A stretch of 64,000 nt of DNA from Pseudomonas parasichuanensis (GTDB taxonomy: Bacteria; Pseudomonadota; Gammaproteobacteria; Pseudomonadales; Pseudomonadaceae), in contig NZ_BQHO01000008.1 of the NCBI RefSeq assembly GCF_021601385.1, positions 62,001-126,000 of the forward strand, read 5' to 3'. Made by a program: the position numbers and the translations under genes. Positions 38,892 through 49,006 of the stretch are shown in pieces. Under the pieces are notes generated by a model, which was not told the DNA's origin, searched no databases, and saw only the letters and a list, made by a program, of their open reading frames with translations. The number at the start of each line of letters is the position of its first letter. Positions within the stretch are counted from its first letter, which is position 1.

Positions 38892-41800
38892 GCGTCGGCC
38901 TGCTGTGCGTCAGCCGCTGGGCGCCAGCGGCGGGCCAGGCGATCGAAGTACAGGTAGATCACCGGGGTGGTGAACAGGGTCAGCACCTGGCTCACCAACA
39001 GCCCGCCGACCATCACCAGGCCCAGCGGCTGGCGCAGTTCGGCGCCGGAGCCGGTGGCGAGCATCAGTGGCACGGCGCCGAACAGCGCGGCCAGGGTGGT
39101 CATGAGGATCGGCCGGAAGCGCAGCAGCGCCGCCTGGTAGATCGCATCGCGCGGGCTCATGCCCTGATGGCGCTCGGCCTCCAGGGCGAAGTCGATCATC
39201 ATGATCGCGTTCTTCTTGACGATACCGATCAACAGGATGATGCCGATGATCGCGATCATGCCCAGGTCATTGCCGCTGAGCAGCAATGCCAGCAAGGCAC
39301 CCACCGCCGCCGACGGCAGCGTGGAAAGGATGGTCACCGGGTGGATATAGCTCTCGTAGAGCACGCCCAGCACGATGTACATGGTCACCACGGCGGCCAG
39401 GATCAGCAGCAAGGTGCTCGACAAGGAGGCCTGGAACGCCTCGGCCGCACCCTGGAAGCGGGTCTGCACGCCAATCGGCATGCCGATCTCCTGCTGCACC
39501 TGCTCGATCACCTGCACCGCCTCGCCCAGGGACGCGCCATGACCGAGGTTGAACGACATCATCACCGCCGGGAACTGGCCGATATGCGAAATGGCCAGCT
39601 GCGCCTGGCGCTGCTCGATGCGCGCCAACGCCGACAGGCGCACCTGGCCGCCGTCGGTGGCCTTCACGTGGATCGACTCCAGGGCCTGCGGGCCAAGGCT
39701 GGCGGCGGTCTGCGACTGCAGCACCACGCGGTACTGGCTGGCCTGGGTGTAGATGGTCGAGATCTGCCGCTGGCCGAAGGCGTCGTACAGCGCGTTGGTG
39801 ATCTGCGACACACTGATACCCAAACGGCTGGCCATGTCGCGGTCGATCACCAGGTACACCTGCAGGCCCTTGTCCTGCAGATCGCTGGCCACGTCCTGCA
39901 ATTCGGGGCGCTGCTGCAGGGCCTGCACCAGCTTGCCGCTCCACTGCGCGAGCAGCTCGGCGTCGGGTGAGCTCAGGCTGAACTGGTACTGGGTCCGGCT
40001 GACCCGGTCCTCGATGCTCAAGTCCTGCACCGGCTGCATGAACAGGCGGATCCCCACCAGGCGGTCGAGCTGCGGCTGCAGGCGGCTGATCACCTGGCTG
40101 GCGGTGACGTCGCGCTCGCCGTGGGGCTTGAGGTTGATCAGCAGGCGGCCGCTGTTGAGGGTGGCGTTGTCGCCATCCACGCCAATGTAGGAGGACAGGC
40201 TCTGCACCGCCGGGTCCTTGAGAATCACGCTGGCCAGGGACTGCTGGCGCTCGCTCATGGCGGCGAACGAGGTGGACTGCGGGGCTTCGGAGATGCCCTG
40301 GATCACGCCGGTGTCCTGGGCCGGGAAGAAGCCCTTGGGCACCATCAGGTACAGCACCACGGTCAGTGCCAGGGTGGCCACCGCCACCAGCAAGGTCAGC
40401 GGCTGGTGTTTGAGCACCCAGGTCAGGGCGCTGCCATAGTGCTTGATCAGCCAGTCGATCCAGGCGCCGCTGGCACGGTAGAAGCGGCCCTGCTCTTCTT
40501 CCTTCGGCTCGTGCTTGAGCAGGCGCGCGCACATCATCGGCGTCAGGGTCAGCGATACCACCAGGGAAATCAGGATGGCCACCGCCAGGGTGATGGCGAA
40601 TTCGCGGAACAGCCGGCCGACCACATCGGCCATGAACAGCAGCGGGATCAATACCGCGATCAGCGAGAAGGTCAGCGAGATCAGGGTGAAGCCGATCTGC
40701 TTCGCGCCCTTGAGCGCCGCCTGGAACGGTGTATCACCCTCTTCAATATGCCGGGAGATGTTCTCCAGCATGACGATGGCGTCGTCCACCACGAAACCGG
40801 TGGCGATGGTCAGGGCCATCAGCGTGAGGTTGTTGACCGAGAACCCGGCCAGGTACATCACCCCGAAGGTGCCGATCAGCGACAGCGGCACAGCAATGGA
40901 CGGGATGATCGTGGCGGAGACCCTGCGCAGGAACAGGAAGGTGACCATCACCACCAGGGCGATGGCGAACAGCAGCTCGTGCTGCACATCGCGCACGGCG
41001 GCGCGGATGGTCTGGGTGCGGTCGGTGAGCACCATCACGTCCAGGCCCGCCGGCAGGTTGTCGGTGATCGACGGCAGCAGTTCCTTGATCCGGTCGACCA
41101 CTTCGATGACGTTGGCCCCAGGCTGGCGCTGGATATTCAGCAGCACCGCCTCGTTCTGGTTGGCCCAGGCGGCCAGGCGTTCGTTTTCGGCACCATCGAC
41201 GATCTCGGCGACGTCCCTCAGACGCAGCGGTGCACCGTTGGTGTACTTGAGGATGAGGTTGGCGTACTCCTCGGGCGAGCGCAGCTGGTCGTTGGCGTCG
41301 AGCATCGACACCCGGGTGGGGCCGTCGAAGTTGCCCTTGGGCTGGTTGACGTTGGAGGCGCCGATCAGGGTGCGCACGTCATCCAGGTTCAGGCCGTTGG
41401 CGGCCAGGGCATCGACGTTGACCTTGATCCGTACCGCCTGGCGCTGGCCGCCGGCGATGCTGACCATGCCCACGCCGCTGATCTGGGCGATCTTCTGCGC
41501 CACGCGGGTGTCGACCAGGTCGTTGAGCTTGGGCAACGGCATGGTTTTCGACGAAATCGCCAGGGTCAGCACCGGGGTGTCGGCCGGGTTGACCTTGTTG
41601 TACACCGGTGGTGCCGGCAGGTCGCTGGGCAGCAGGTTGCTGGCGGCGTTGATCGCGGCCTGCACCTGTTGCTCGGCAACGTCCATGTTCATGTCGAGGT
41701 TGAAGCGCAGGGTGAGTACCGAAGCGCCACCGGAGCTGGTCGAGGCCATCTGCTCCAGGCCCGGCATCTGCCCGAACTGGCGCTCCAGCGGTGCGGTGAC

Positions 41801-41986
41801 GGCACTGGTCATCACCTGTGGGCTGGCGCCGGGGTACAGGGTCATGACCCGGATGGTCGGGTAGTCGACCTGGGGCAAGGCCGCCACCGGCAGCATCTTG
41901 TAGGCGATCAGGCCGGCCAGGACGATGGCCAGCATGCTCAGCGTGGTGGCGACCGGCCGCAGGATGAACAGGCGGGAAAGGTTCAT
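38888..41986 (-). CDS. muxB: RND efflux transporter subunit MuxB
   Basis: 1032 residues; RND family with [22 protein letters not shown] carrying the paired aspartates and repeated halves typical of the superfamily. The N-terminus [25 protein letters not shown] and close similarity to MuxC identify the MdtB-like partner. It sits between muxA and muxC with ATGA overlaps on both sides. The predicted role is proton-driven export of drugs such as novobiocin, aztreonam or macrolides, as described for MuxABC-OpmB in P. aeruginosa. Confidence 0.93.
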   Translation of the reverse strand: MNLSRLFILRPVATTLSMLAIVLAGLIAYKMLPVAALPQVDYPTIRVMTLYPGASPQVMTSAVTAPLERQFGQMPGLEQMASTSSGGASVLTLRFNLDMNMDVAEQQVQAAINAASNLLPSDLPAPPVYNKVNPADTPVLTLAISSKTMPLPKLNDLVDTRVAQKIAQISGVGMVSIAGGQRQAVRIKVNVDALAANGLNLDDVRTLIGASNVNQPKGNFDGPTRVSMLDANDQLRSPEEYANLILKYTNGAPLRLRDVAEIVDGAENERLAAWANQNEAVLLNIQRQPGANVIEVVDRIKELLPSITDNLPAGLDVMVLTDRTQTIRAAVRDVQHELLFAIALVVMVTFLFLRRVSATIIPSIAVPLSLIGTFGVMYLAGFSVNNLTLMALTIATGFVVDDAIVMLENISRHIEEGDTPFQAALKGAKQIGFTLISLTFSLIAVLIPLLFMADVVGRLFREFAITLAVAILISLVVSLTLTPMMCARLLKHEPKEEEQGRFYRASGAWIDWLIKHYGSALTWVLKHQPLTLLVAVATLALTVVLYLMVPKGFFPAQDTGVIQGISEAPQSTSFAAMSERQQSLASVILKDPAVQSLSSYIGVDGDNATLNSGRLLINLKPHGERDVTASQVISRLQPQLDRLVGIRLFMQPVQDLSIEDRVSRTQYQFSLSSPDAELLAQWSGKLVQALQQRPELQDVASDLQDKGLQVYLVIDRDMASRLGISVSQITNALYDAFGQRQISTIYTQASQYRVVLQSQTAASLGPQALESIHVKATDGGQVRLSALARIEQRQAQLAISHIGQFPAVMMSFNLGHGASLGEAVQVIEQVQQEIGMPIGVQTRFQGAAEAFQASLSSTLLLILAAVVTMYIVLGVLYESYIHPVTILSTLPSAAVGALLALLLSGNDLGMIAIIGIILLIGIVKKNAIMMIDFALEAERHQGMSPRDAIYQAALLRFRPILMTTLAALFGAVPLMLATGSGAELRQPLGLVMVGGLLVSQVLTLFTTPVIYLYFDRLARRWRPAADAQQADA

Positions 41987-43272
41987 GCGCCCGCCTTGGA
42001 GCTCGATTCACCGGTCTTGGCCGCACCCTTGGCGTCCTGGCCCTGCAGATGCTGGCCGGGGGTGGTGGGCACTTGCGAGCTGTCTTCGACCACATCGACC
42101 TTGGTGCCCTCGCGCAGGCGGTCGGTGCCTTCGAGCACCAGGCGGTCGCCGGCGGACAGGCCTTCGAGGATCACGCTGTGCTGGCCATCGCTGGCCCCTA
42201 CCTTGAGCATGCGGATGTTGACCTTGCTGTCCTGGTTGACCACGTAGGCGAAGGTGCCGTCGTTGCCGAACTGGATCGCCGCAGCCGGGGCCAGCACCAC
42301 GTGCTTGAGGGTGTCGGCCAGCAGGCGCACGTTGACGAACTGGTTGGGGAACAGCACGTGGTCCTTGTTCTGGAACGCGCCCTTGAACTTGAGGGTGCCG
42401 GTGGTGGTATCGATCTGGTTGTCGAGGCTGCCCAGCACGCCGGTGGCCTGCAGCTTGCGATCACCACGGTCCCAGGCTTCGACCGGCAGGCTGGCGCCGC
42501 TGCGGTAGCGGGCGAGCACGGTGTCCAGTTCGGTTTCCGGCAGGGTGAAGGCGACGTTGATCGGCTCGGTCTGGGTGATCACCACCAGCGCGGTGGTGTC
42601 GTTGGCGGCGACCAGGTTGCCCAGGTCCAGCTGGCGCAGGCCCAGACGGCCGTTGATCGGTGCACGGATCTGGGTGAAATCGAGGTTCAGGCGGGCGTCG
42701 TTGACAGCGGCCTGGTTGGTCTTGACCAGCCCCTGGAACTGCGCCACCTGGGCTTCGGCAGTGTCGAGGGTCTGCTTGGCAATGCTGTCTTCGGCGTACA
42801 GGCCTTTATAGCGGGCCAGGTCGACCTGGGCGTTCTTCAGTTGCGCCTGGTTCTGCGCCAGGGTGCCTTCGGCCTGCTGCAGGGCAATACGGTACGGGCG
42901 CGGGTCGATCTCGGCGAGCAGGTCGCCGGCCTTGACCTGCTGGCCTTCCTGGAAGTGGATCTTGACCAGCTCGCCGGCCACCCGGCTGCGCACGTTGACC
43001 GTGTTGGTCGCGGTGACCGTGCCCAGGGCCTTGTAGTACAGCGGGAAGTCGCCGACACGCACCGGCTCCACGCGCACCGGTACCGGGTCGCTCGAAGCAC
43101 CGAAGCCCGGGCGCCCGCCCATGCCCATGCCTTTGCCCGGGCGGCCGCCGCCGGCCGCGTCCTTGTGGACCGGCGCTGCGGGCCACAGCCACCAGGCCAG
43201 CAGGGCCACCAGCAGCAGGATCAGCAGGCCGAACAGCCAGCGACGGGGAGAACGGGAATTGGACACTTGCAT
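41983..43272 (-). CDS. muxA: membrane-fusion protein MuxA
   Basis: 429 residues. One N-terminal membrane anchor ([20 protein letters not shown]) is followed by a barrel-sandwich/lipoyl region ([31 protein letters not shown]), a coiled coil and a beta-barrel domain ([33 protein letters not shown]). It bridges MuxB/C to OpmB through the periplasm. A glycine-rich stretch ([21 protein letters not shown]) after the anchor is a low-complexity linker. It is the first gene of the operon, with 200 bases of upstream DNA before tpx. Confidence 0.92.
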   Translation of the reverse strand: MQVSNSRSPRRWLFGLLILLLVALLAWWLWPAAPVHKDAAGGGRPGKGMGMGGRPGFGASSDPVPVRVEPVRVGDFPLYYKALGTVTATNTVNVRSRVAGELVKIHFQEGQQVKAGDLLAEIDPRPYRIALQQAEGTLAQNQAQLKNAQVDLARYKGLYAEDSIAKQTLDTAEAQVAQFQGLVKTNQAAVNDARLNLDFTQIRAPINGRLGLRQLDLGNLVAANDTTALVVITQTEPINVAFTLPETELDTVLARYRSGASLPVEAWDRGDRKLQATGVLGSLDNQIDTTTGTLKFKGAFQNKDHVLFPNQFVNVRLLADTLKHVVLAPAAAIQFGNDGTFAYVVNQDSKVNIRMLKVGASDGQHSVILEGLSAGDRLVLEGTDRLREGTKVDVVEDSSQVPTTPGQHLQGQDAKGAAKTGESSSKAGA

Positions 43273-43408
43273 GGGACGAACGAACCTTGTTCAGAGAAAG
43301 ACGGCGAGAAGAGCGTGAACGATAAGCACTGGCATCGGATTAGCAAAGGAGCTTTACCCGTGCTTTACCTTTGGCTGACGTTGGCCAGGGGGGTGAACTT
43401 TAAATGAA

Positions 43409-43436
43409 AACGGCCTGGAGCGCTGTCCAGGCCGTT
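43409..43436 (-). terminator. rho-independent terminator of tpx
   Basis: An 11-bp stem (AACGGCCTGGA with its complement, loop of six) followed on the minus strand by TTTTCATTT, 45 bases after the tpx stop. A second small hairpin (43454-43472, GGGGCTGC stem) lies just before it. Confidence 0.85.
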
Positions 43437-43480
43437 ACCGGGTGTAACCCGCTGGGGCTGCTGCGCAGCCCCACTATCAC

Positions 43481-43981
43481 TTACTTCAGAACAGCCAGCG
43501 CCGCATCGTAGTTCGGCTCGTCGGCGATTTCGCCCACCAGCTCGGCGTGCAGCACCTTGTCGTTTTCATCCAGCACTACCACCGCACGGGCAGCCAGGCC
43601 GGCCAGCGGGCCGTCAGCGATGGCCACACCGTAGTTTTCCAGGAACTCGCTACCACGCAGGGTCGACAGGTTCTTCACGTTATCCAGGCCTTCAGCGCCG
43701 CAGAAGCGTGCCTGGGCGAACGGCAGGTCGGCGGAGATGCACAGCACCACGGTGTTGGCCACGTCATTGGCCTGGGCGTTGAACTTGCGTACCGAGGTGG
43801 CGCAGGTCGGGGTATCGACGCTTGGGAAGATGTTCAGCACCTTGCGCTTGCCGGCGAAGTCTTTCAGCGAGGTGTCGGCCAGGTTGCCGGCAACCAGGGA
43901 GAAAGCAGGCGCCTGGGCGCCAACTTGCGGCAGGCTGCCGTTGACCTGAACCGGGCCGCCTTTGAGAGTCACTTGAGCCAT
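43481..43981 (-). CDS. tpx: thiol peroxidase
   Basis: 166 residues, the exact size of Tpx. The peroxidatic cysteine is C60 in [16 protein letters not shown] and the resolving cysteine C94 in [13 protein letters not shown]81 is an extra one. An atypical two-cysteine peroxiredoxin that reduces H2O2 and alkyl hydroperoxides with thioredoxin. It is monocistronic with its own terminator. Confidence 0.96.
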   Translation of the reverse strand: MAQVTLKGGPVQVNGSLPQVGAQAPAFSLVAGNLADTSLKDFAGKRKVLNIFPSVDTPTCATSVRKFNAQANDVANTVVLCISADLPFAQARFCGAEGLDNVKNLSTLRGSEFLENYGVAIADGPLAGLAARAVVVLDENDKVLHAELVGEIADEPNYDAALAVLK

Positions 43982-44097
43982 GGGAAATCATCCTTAGTAC
44001 GGGGTTGGTAAAAGACCCCGAGTTAAGCATGAAGCCGCGCAAGTGCCTATAAGCAAACATGAAATTGTTCTATTGCCAGACAATTTCTGTGGACAAG

Positions 44098-44134
44098 AAA
44101 ATGCCCGGGTGGCGACAACCAACCCGGGCATTTT
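44098..44134. terminator. bidirectional rho-independent terminator
   Basis: A 13-bp stem (AAAATGCCCGGGT with its complement, 11-base loop) flanked by A and T runs, 16 bases after the transporter stop on the minus strand. It also insulates tpx. Confidence 0.88.
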
Positions 44135-44149
44135 CGTTTCAGCAGCGCA

Positions 44150-45430
44150 TTACGGGATCAGGCCGTACACCACCGAAGTCAGGGCCACCAGGCCGATGAC
44201 CACTACGAACACATTGGACAGCGCGCCGCTGTACTTGCGCATCGATGGCACGCGACGGATGGCGTACATCGGCATCAGGAACAGCAGAACAGCGATGATC
44301 GGCCCGCCGAGGGATTCGATCATGCCCAGGATGCTCGGGTTGAGGGTGGCGACAATCCAGCACACCACCAGCATCAGCGCGGCAACCATGCGGTCCAGGG
44401 CCTTGGCGCCCGGGCGCAGGCCGGTCTTGACGATCATGCCCTTGAGGCCTTCGCTGGCACCGATGTAGTGGCCCAGGAACGACTTGGCGATGGCGATGAA
44501 GGCAATCATCGGCGCGGCAAAGGCGATGGTCGGCTGGTCGAAGTGGTTGGCCAGGTACGACAGGATCGACAGGTTCTGCGCCTTGGCTTCGGCCAGTTGG
44601 GCGCTGCTCAGGGTCAGCACGCAGCTGAACACGAAGAACAGTACCATCAGCACCATCAGCAGGTGGGCCCGGCGCAGGATCTGGCCGCTGCGCTCGTCGG
44701 CATGGTCACCGTAGCGGCGCTTCTGGTCGACGGCGAAGGCCGAGATGATCGGCGAGTGGTTGAACGAGAACACCATCACCGGGATGGCCAGCCACACGGT
44801 GTGCAGGAAGGCAGAACCCGACGGCACTTGCGTCGCGGTGTCGAGGATGCCGCCGGTCCAGTGCGGCACCAGGTACAGGGCCAGCAGCGCCAGGGCGACG
44901 ATGAACGGGTAGACCAGCAGGCTCATGACCTTGACCGTGGCCTGCTCACCGCAACGCACGATCGCCAGCAGGCCGAGGATCAGCACGAACGACAGGATCG
45001 CCCGCGGCGGCGGCGCGATGTGCAGCTGGTGCTCCATGAAGCTGCTGACGGTGTTGGTCAGGGCCACGCTGTAGATCAGCAGGATCGGGAAGATGGCAAA
45101 GAAGTACAGCACGGTGATCAGCGCACCGGCCTTGATGCCGAAGTGCTCTTCCACTACCTGGGTGATGTCGCCGCCGCTACGCCCGGACAGCACGAAACGG
45201 GTCAGGCCGCGGTGGGCGAAGTAGGTCATGGGGAACGCCAGCGCCGCGAGGATCAGCAGCGGCCAGAAGCCGCCAAGGCCGGCGTTGATCGGCAGGAACA
45301 GGGTTCCGGCGCCGATGGCTGTGCCGAACAGGCCCAGCATCCAGGTGGTGTCGTGACGCGACCAGCTGCCAAGGGTGGCGGGGGTCGATTCTGCAAAGCG
45401 TTGTTCAACGCTTGGGGCCTGCTCATTCAT
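44150..45430 (-). CDS. amino acid transporter, HAAAP/SdaC family
   Basis: 426 residues with eleven hydrophobic segments. The family motif is MLGLFGTAIGAGTLFLPINAGLGGFWPLLI near the N-terminus, with GGDITQVVEEHFG and FSFNHSPIISAFAVDQKRRYG following. It is a proton-coupled importer of serine/threonine or aromatic amino acids. The longer open frame to 45631 runs through a REP region, so the ATG at 45430 is preferred. It precedes the convergent-free aromatic aminotransferase on the same strand; functional linkage to aromatic or D-amino acid use is plausible. Confidence 0.85.
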   Translation of the reverse strand: MNEQAPSVEQRFAESTPATLGSWSRHDTTWMLGLFGTAIGAGTLFLPINAGLGGFWPLLILAALAFPMTYFAHRGLTRFVLSGRSGGDITQVVEEHFGIKAGALITVLYFFAIFPILLIYSVALTNTVSSFMEHQLHIAPPPRAILSFVLILGLLAIVRCGEQATVKVMSLLVYPFIVALALLALYLVPHWTGGILDTATQVPSGSAFLHTVWLAIPVMVFSFNHSPIISAFAVDQKRRYGDHADERSGQILRRAHLLMVLMVLFFVFSCVLTLSSAQLAEAKAQNLSILSYLANHFDQPTIAFAAPMIAFIAIAKSFLGHYIGASEGLKGMIVKTGLRPGAKALDRMVAALMLVVCWIVATLNPSILGMIESLGGPIIAVLLFLMPMYAIRRVPSMRKYSGALSNVFVVVIGLVALTSVVYGLIP

Positions 45431-45621
45431 TCCGGGTGAAGCTCCACTCGCAAGACTGCAACAGGCTGAGAATGGCGAAATAGACGTTTCGCCCAACTCA
45501 ACCGGGGAAGAGGGGCGCGATTGTGCATGCAAAGGTTGCACTTGGGGAAGCCCCGTCCGAGGGACGGTTGCACTTGTCTTTACAAGAGGGTTGTGCTGAA
45601 TGGGGGCTGCTTTGCAGCCCG

Positions 45622-45687
45622 TTCGCGGCACAAGGCCGCTCCTACAGGGCTACGCGAACCTTTGTAGGAGCGGCCTTGTGCCGCGAA
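45622..45687. repeat. REP inverted pair (TGTAGGAGCGGCC type)
   Basis: Perfect 25-bp arms at 45622-45646 and 45663-45687 between the aminotransferase stop and the transporter start. GGGGCTGC/GCAGCCC side hairpins flank it. Confidence 0.88.
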
Positions 45688-45713
45688 TGGGCCGCAACGC
45701 GGCCCCAGGCAGT

Positions 45714-46910
45714 TTACTTCTGCACCGCCGCAAACGCCTCGGCCACCTGGCGCAGGTTGGCCGGGCGCAGCCCGGACATGCACACCCGGCCGCTGTCGAT
45801 CAGGTACACGCCGAACTCGTCACGCAGGCGACGCACCTGTTCGACGCTCAAGCCTGTGTAGCTGAACATGCCGCGCTGACGCAGGAAGAACTGGAAGTCC
45901 TGGCCCGGCAGCAGCTCGCCCAGCAGGTCGACCAGGCCCTGGCGCATGTCGAGGATGCGCTTGCGCATTACTTCCACTTCCGCCGCCCACTGGGCGTTGA
46001 GCGCGGCATCGCCGAGCACGCCGGCCACCAGCTGGGCGCCGAACGCGGGCGGGCTGGAATAGTTGCGGCGCACGGTGGCCTTGAGCTGGCCGAGCACGCT
46101 GACGGCGGTGGCGGCGTCGTCACAGACCACCGACAGGCCCCCTACCCGCTCACCGTACAGCGAGAAGATCTTAGAGAACGAGTTGCTGACCAGGCACGGC
46201 ACGCCGGCACGGGCCATTTCGCGGATGGCATAGGCATCCTCCACCAGGCCTTCGCCGAAGCCCTGGTAGGCGATGTCGAGGAACGGGATCAGCTGGCGTG
46301 CCTTGACCACTTCGACCACTTGCTGCCACTGGCTCTGGTCCAGGTCGACGCCGGTGGGGTTGTGGCAGCACGGGTGCAGCAGCACGACGCTGTTGGCCGG
46401 CAGGGTCTGCAGGGTGGCCAGCATGCCGGCGAAGTCGACGCCACGGGTTTTCTCATCGAAGTACGGGTAGGTATGCACCTTGAAGCCCGCGCCTTCGAAG
46501 ATCGCCCGGTGGTTGTCCCAGGTCGGGTTGCTGACCCAGACATCCGAGCCCGGGAAGTAGCGCTTGAGGAAGTCGGCACCGACTTTCAGCGCGCCGGAAC
46601 CGCCCACGGTCTGCACCGTGGCCACACGGCCATCGGCCACGGCCGGGTGATCAGTGCCGAACAGCAGCGCCTGGATCGCCTGGCGGTAAGCGGCCAGGCC
46701 TTCCATCGGCAGGTACAGCGACGCTTCATGGGGCTGGCCGGCCAGGCGTTTCTCGACTTCGCCCACCGCCGCCAGCTGCGGCACCACGCCGGCTTCGTCG
46801 TAGTACAGGCCGATACTCAGGTTGACCTTGTCGGCGCGCGGGTCGGCCTTGAAGGTTTCCATCAGCGAGAGGATCGGGTCGCCGGCATAGGCATCGACAT
46901 GTTTGAACAC
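45714..46910 (-). CDS. tyrB: aromatic amino acid aminotransferase (TyrB/AmaC type)
   Basis: 398 residues from a GTG at 46910, preceded by AAGGAG at nine bases; the family N-terminus [20 protein letters not shown] begins exactly there. PLP lysine is in [29 protein letters not shown] and the Arg in MSGLRPANL complete the site. It interconverts aromatic amino acids and keto acids. From memory its P. putida KT2440 counterpart is AmaC, reported as a D-lysine aminotransferase and neighbour of dpkA. Here a sulfur cluster of about 7 kb separates it from dpkA. Confidence 0.9.
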   Translation of the reverse strand: MFKHVDAYAGDPILSLMETFKADPRADKVNLSIGLYYDEAGVVPQLAAVGEVEKRLAGQPHEASLYLPMEGLAAYRQAIQALLFGTDHPAVADGRVATVQTVGGSGALKVGADFLKRYFPGSDVWVSNPTWDNHRAIFEGAGFKVHTYPYFDEKTRGVDFAGMLATLQTLPANSVVLLHPCCHNPTGVDLDQSQWQQVVEVVKARQLIPFLDIAYQGFGEGLVEDAYAIREMARAGVPCLVSNSFSKIFSLYGERVGGLSVVCDDAATAVSVLGQLKATVRRNYSSPPAFGAQLVAGVLGDAALNAQWAAEVEVMRKRILDMRQGLVDLLGELLPGQDFQFFLRQRGMFSYTGLSVEQVRRLRDEFGVYLIDSGRVCMSGLRPANLRQVAEAFAAVQK

Positions 46911-47027
46911 AGCGTGCAGCTCCTTGGGGATCAGGACAGTTCGGGAAAGGCTGCAGCGAGGATACCCGCTGTTCGCCCGCAGGAACATCACTGATCTGCA
47001 AGGGGTGACGTGCAGCGCCGCAAAGCT

Positions 47028-47957
47028 TCAGGGCCGGCGCCAGACGGCTGCGCTGATGTCCACCGGCCGTGGCAACAGACGGTTGGCGTAGAACAACTGC
47101 ACAGTCTGTTGCTGCGCAGCGACGATCGCGTCGCTGACCGGCAGTACCGGCGAGGCCGGGCGATGGCTGAAGCTGCGCCGCACCACGGCCTCTGGCAGCC
47201 CCATGAACCCGGCCAACAACTGGATACTGCCCGCCTCGTCGCTGCGCGTCAGGGCTTCGGCGCGGCTGATCTCGTCGAGCAACTGCTGGACGAACTGCGG
47301 GTTGGCCTCGACGTAGGACCGTGCGCCGAGGGTGAAGGGCCCGATCAGCCCCAGCCCCTGGCCGTCGGCCAGCAGGCGCGCCTTGCCCTCCAGCTCGATG
47401 GCCGAATAGAACGGGTCCCAGATTGCCCAGGCGTCCACGCTGCCGCGCTCGAAGGCAGCGCGTGCATCGGCCGGGGCCAGGTACACCGGTTGCACGTCGC
47501 GAATGCTCAGGCCCGCCTTGGCCAGGGCACGCAACACCAGGTTGTGGGCGCTGGAGCCTTTCTGCAGGGCGATGCGCTTGCCCTTGAGCGCGGCCACCGT
47601 GGTAATCGGGCTGTCCTTGGCCACCAGGATCACCTCGGCCTGGGGCTTGGGCGGCTCGGCGCCGATGTACAGCAGGTCGGCACCGGCGGCCTGGGCGAAG
47701 ATCGGCGGGATGTCCCCGGTCGAGCCGATGTCCAGGCTGCCGATGTTCAAGGCTTCGAGCATCTGCGGGCCGGCGGGGAACTCGATCCACTGCACCTGGG
47801 TGTTCGGGAAGCGCTGCTCCAGCAACCGATGCTGCTTGGCCAGCACCAGGCTGATCGAGCCTTTCTGGTAACCGATGCGCAGGCTGGCCGGGTCGGCGGC
47901 CTGGGCGCTACCGGCAACGGCCAGCAACAGCAGCACGGCAAGGCGTATCAAGGCCAT
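47028..47957 (-). CDS. sulfonate-type ABC substrate-binding protein (SsuA-like)
   Basis: 309 residues. Signal peptide MALIRLAVLLLLAVAGSAQA, then LRIGYQKGSISLVLAKQ, the SsuA signature WIEFPAGPQMLEALNIGSLDIGSTGDIPPIFAQAAG, and DAWAIWDPFYSAIE. It should bind alkanesulfonates or related sulfur/nitrogen compounds in the periplasm. It lies three bases after the aldo/keto reductase gene, so they form one operon. No permease or ATPase gene is next to it, so it probably feeds an SsuBC elsewhere. Confidence 0.87.
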   Translation of the reverse strand: MALIRLAVLLLLAVAGSAQAADPASLRIGYQKGSISLVLAKQHRLLEQRFPNTQVQWIEFPAGPQMLEALNIGSLDIGSTGDIPPIFAQAAGADLLYIGAEPPKPQAEVILVAKDSPITTVAALKGKRIALQKGSSAHNLVLRALAKAGLSIRDVQPVYLAPADARAAFERGSVDAWAIWDPFYSAIELEGKARLLADGQGLGLIGPFTLGARSYVEANPQFVQQLLDEISRAEALTRSDEAGSIQLLAGFMGLPEAVVRRSFSHRPASPVLPVSDAIVAAQQQTVQLFYANRLLPRPVDISAAVWRRP

Positions 47958-47960
47958 GGT

Positions 47961-49004
47961 TCACTCCTTCCAGTCGGTCGAGGCTTGTTGCCACAGGTTG
48001 ATGCCGCCTTCCACGGCATGCTGGTCGATCTCGGCCAGTTCCTCGGCGCTGAATGCGAGGTTGTCCAGGGCGGCGACGTTCTCGCTGATCTGCTCGGGGC
48101 GGCTGGCGCCGATCAGTGCCGAGGTCACCCGCGGGTCGCGCAGGGTCCAGGCCAGCGCCAGCTGGGCCAGGCTCTGGCCACGGCGCTGGGCAATGCGGTT
48201 CAGCGCCCGGGCCCGCTCCAGGTTGGCCTCGCTCAGGTGTTCGGGGCGCAGCGAACCGCCGCCCACACGGTTGACCCGGGCATCATCGGGGATGCCGTCG
48301 AGGTACTTGTCGCTGAGCAGGCCCTGGGCCAGGGCGGTGAACACGATCACCCCGGCGCCCAGTTCATCGGTGGCCGTCAGCAGGTCGCGCTCGATCCAGC
48401 GGTTGAACAGGTTGTAGGCCGGCTGGTGAATCAGCAGCGGCACCCTGAGTTCGTCGAGCAGTGCGGCGATCTCGCGGGTCTTGCCGGCGGAATAGGACGA
48501 GATGCCGATGTACAGCGCCTTGCCCTGGCGCACGATATCGGCCAGGGCGATGGCGGTTTCCTCCAACGGCGTGTCGGCATCGAAACGGTGCGAATAGAAG
48601 ATGTCGACGTAGTCCAGGCCCAGGCGCGCAAGGCTCTGGTCGAGGCTGGCATGCAGGTACTTGCGCGAGCTGCCGCCCTGCCCGTAGGGGCCGGGCCACA
48701 TGTCCCAGCCGGCCTTGCTGGAGATGATCAGCTCGTCGCGGTAGCCGCGCAGGTCTTCGCGCAGCAGGCGGCCGAAGTTGCTTTCGGCGCTGCCGTAGGG
48801 CGGGCCATAGTTGTTGGCCAGGTCGAAATGGATGATGCCTGCGTCGAATGCGGTGCGCAGCAAGGCGCGCTGGGTCTGCAGCGGGGTGGCATCACCGAAG
48901 TTGTGCCACAGCCCCAGGGACAGGGCCGGCAGCCGCAGGCCACTGCGGCCGACGCGGCGGTACGGCATGCGCGCATAGCGCTCGGGGTGTGCGGTGTAGG
49001 TCAT
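47961..49004 (-). CDS. aldo/keto reductase
   Basis: 347 residues. A TIM-barrel AKR with FDLANNYGPPYGSAE (catalytic Tyr and Asp), SSKAGW (Lys) and FYSHRFD (His). It resembles the YghZ/MgrA group (L-glyceraldehyde-3-phosphate reductase-like), with WNMWPGPYG-like DMWPGPYGQGGSSRKY. NADPH-dependent reduction of an aldehyde released by the adjacent monooxygenase would make sense, since desulfonation yields aldehydes. It follows the monooxygenase gene after two bases. Confidence 0.88.
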   Translation of the reverse strand: MTYTAHPERYARMPYRRVGRSGLRLPALSLGLWHNFGDATPLQTQRALLRTAFDAGIIHFDLANNYGPPYGSAESNFGRLLREDLRGYRDELIISSKAGWDMWPGPYGQGGSSRKYLHASLDQSLARLGLDYVDIFYSHRFDADTPLEETAIALADIVRQGKALYIGISSYSAGKTREIAALLDELRVPLLIHQPAYNLFNRWIERDLLTATDELGAGVIVFTALAQGLLSDKYLDGIPDDARVNRVGGGSLRPEHLSEANLERARALNRIAQRRGQSLAQLALAWTLRDPRVTSALIGASRPEQISENVAALDNLAFSAEELAEIDQHAVEGGINLWQQASTDWKE

Positions 49005-49006
49005 GC

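Noticed and set aside
45430-45631. Longer N-terminus for the SdaC-type transporter
   Set aside because: The extra 67 residues read through a REP-containing region and are not hydrophobic or family-like; the ATG at 45430 fits the family.
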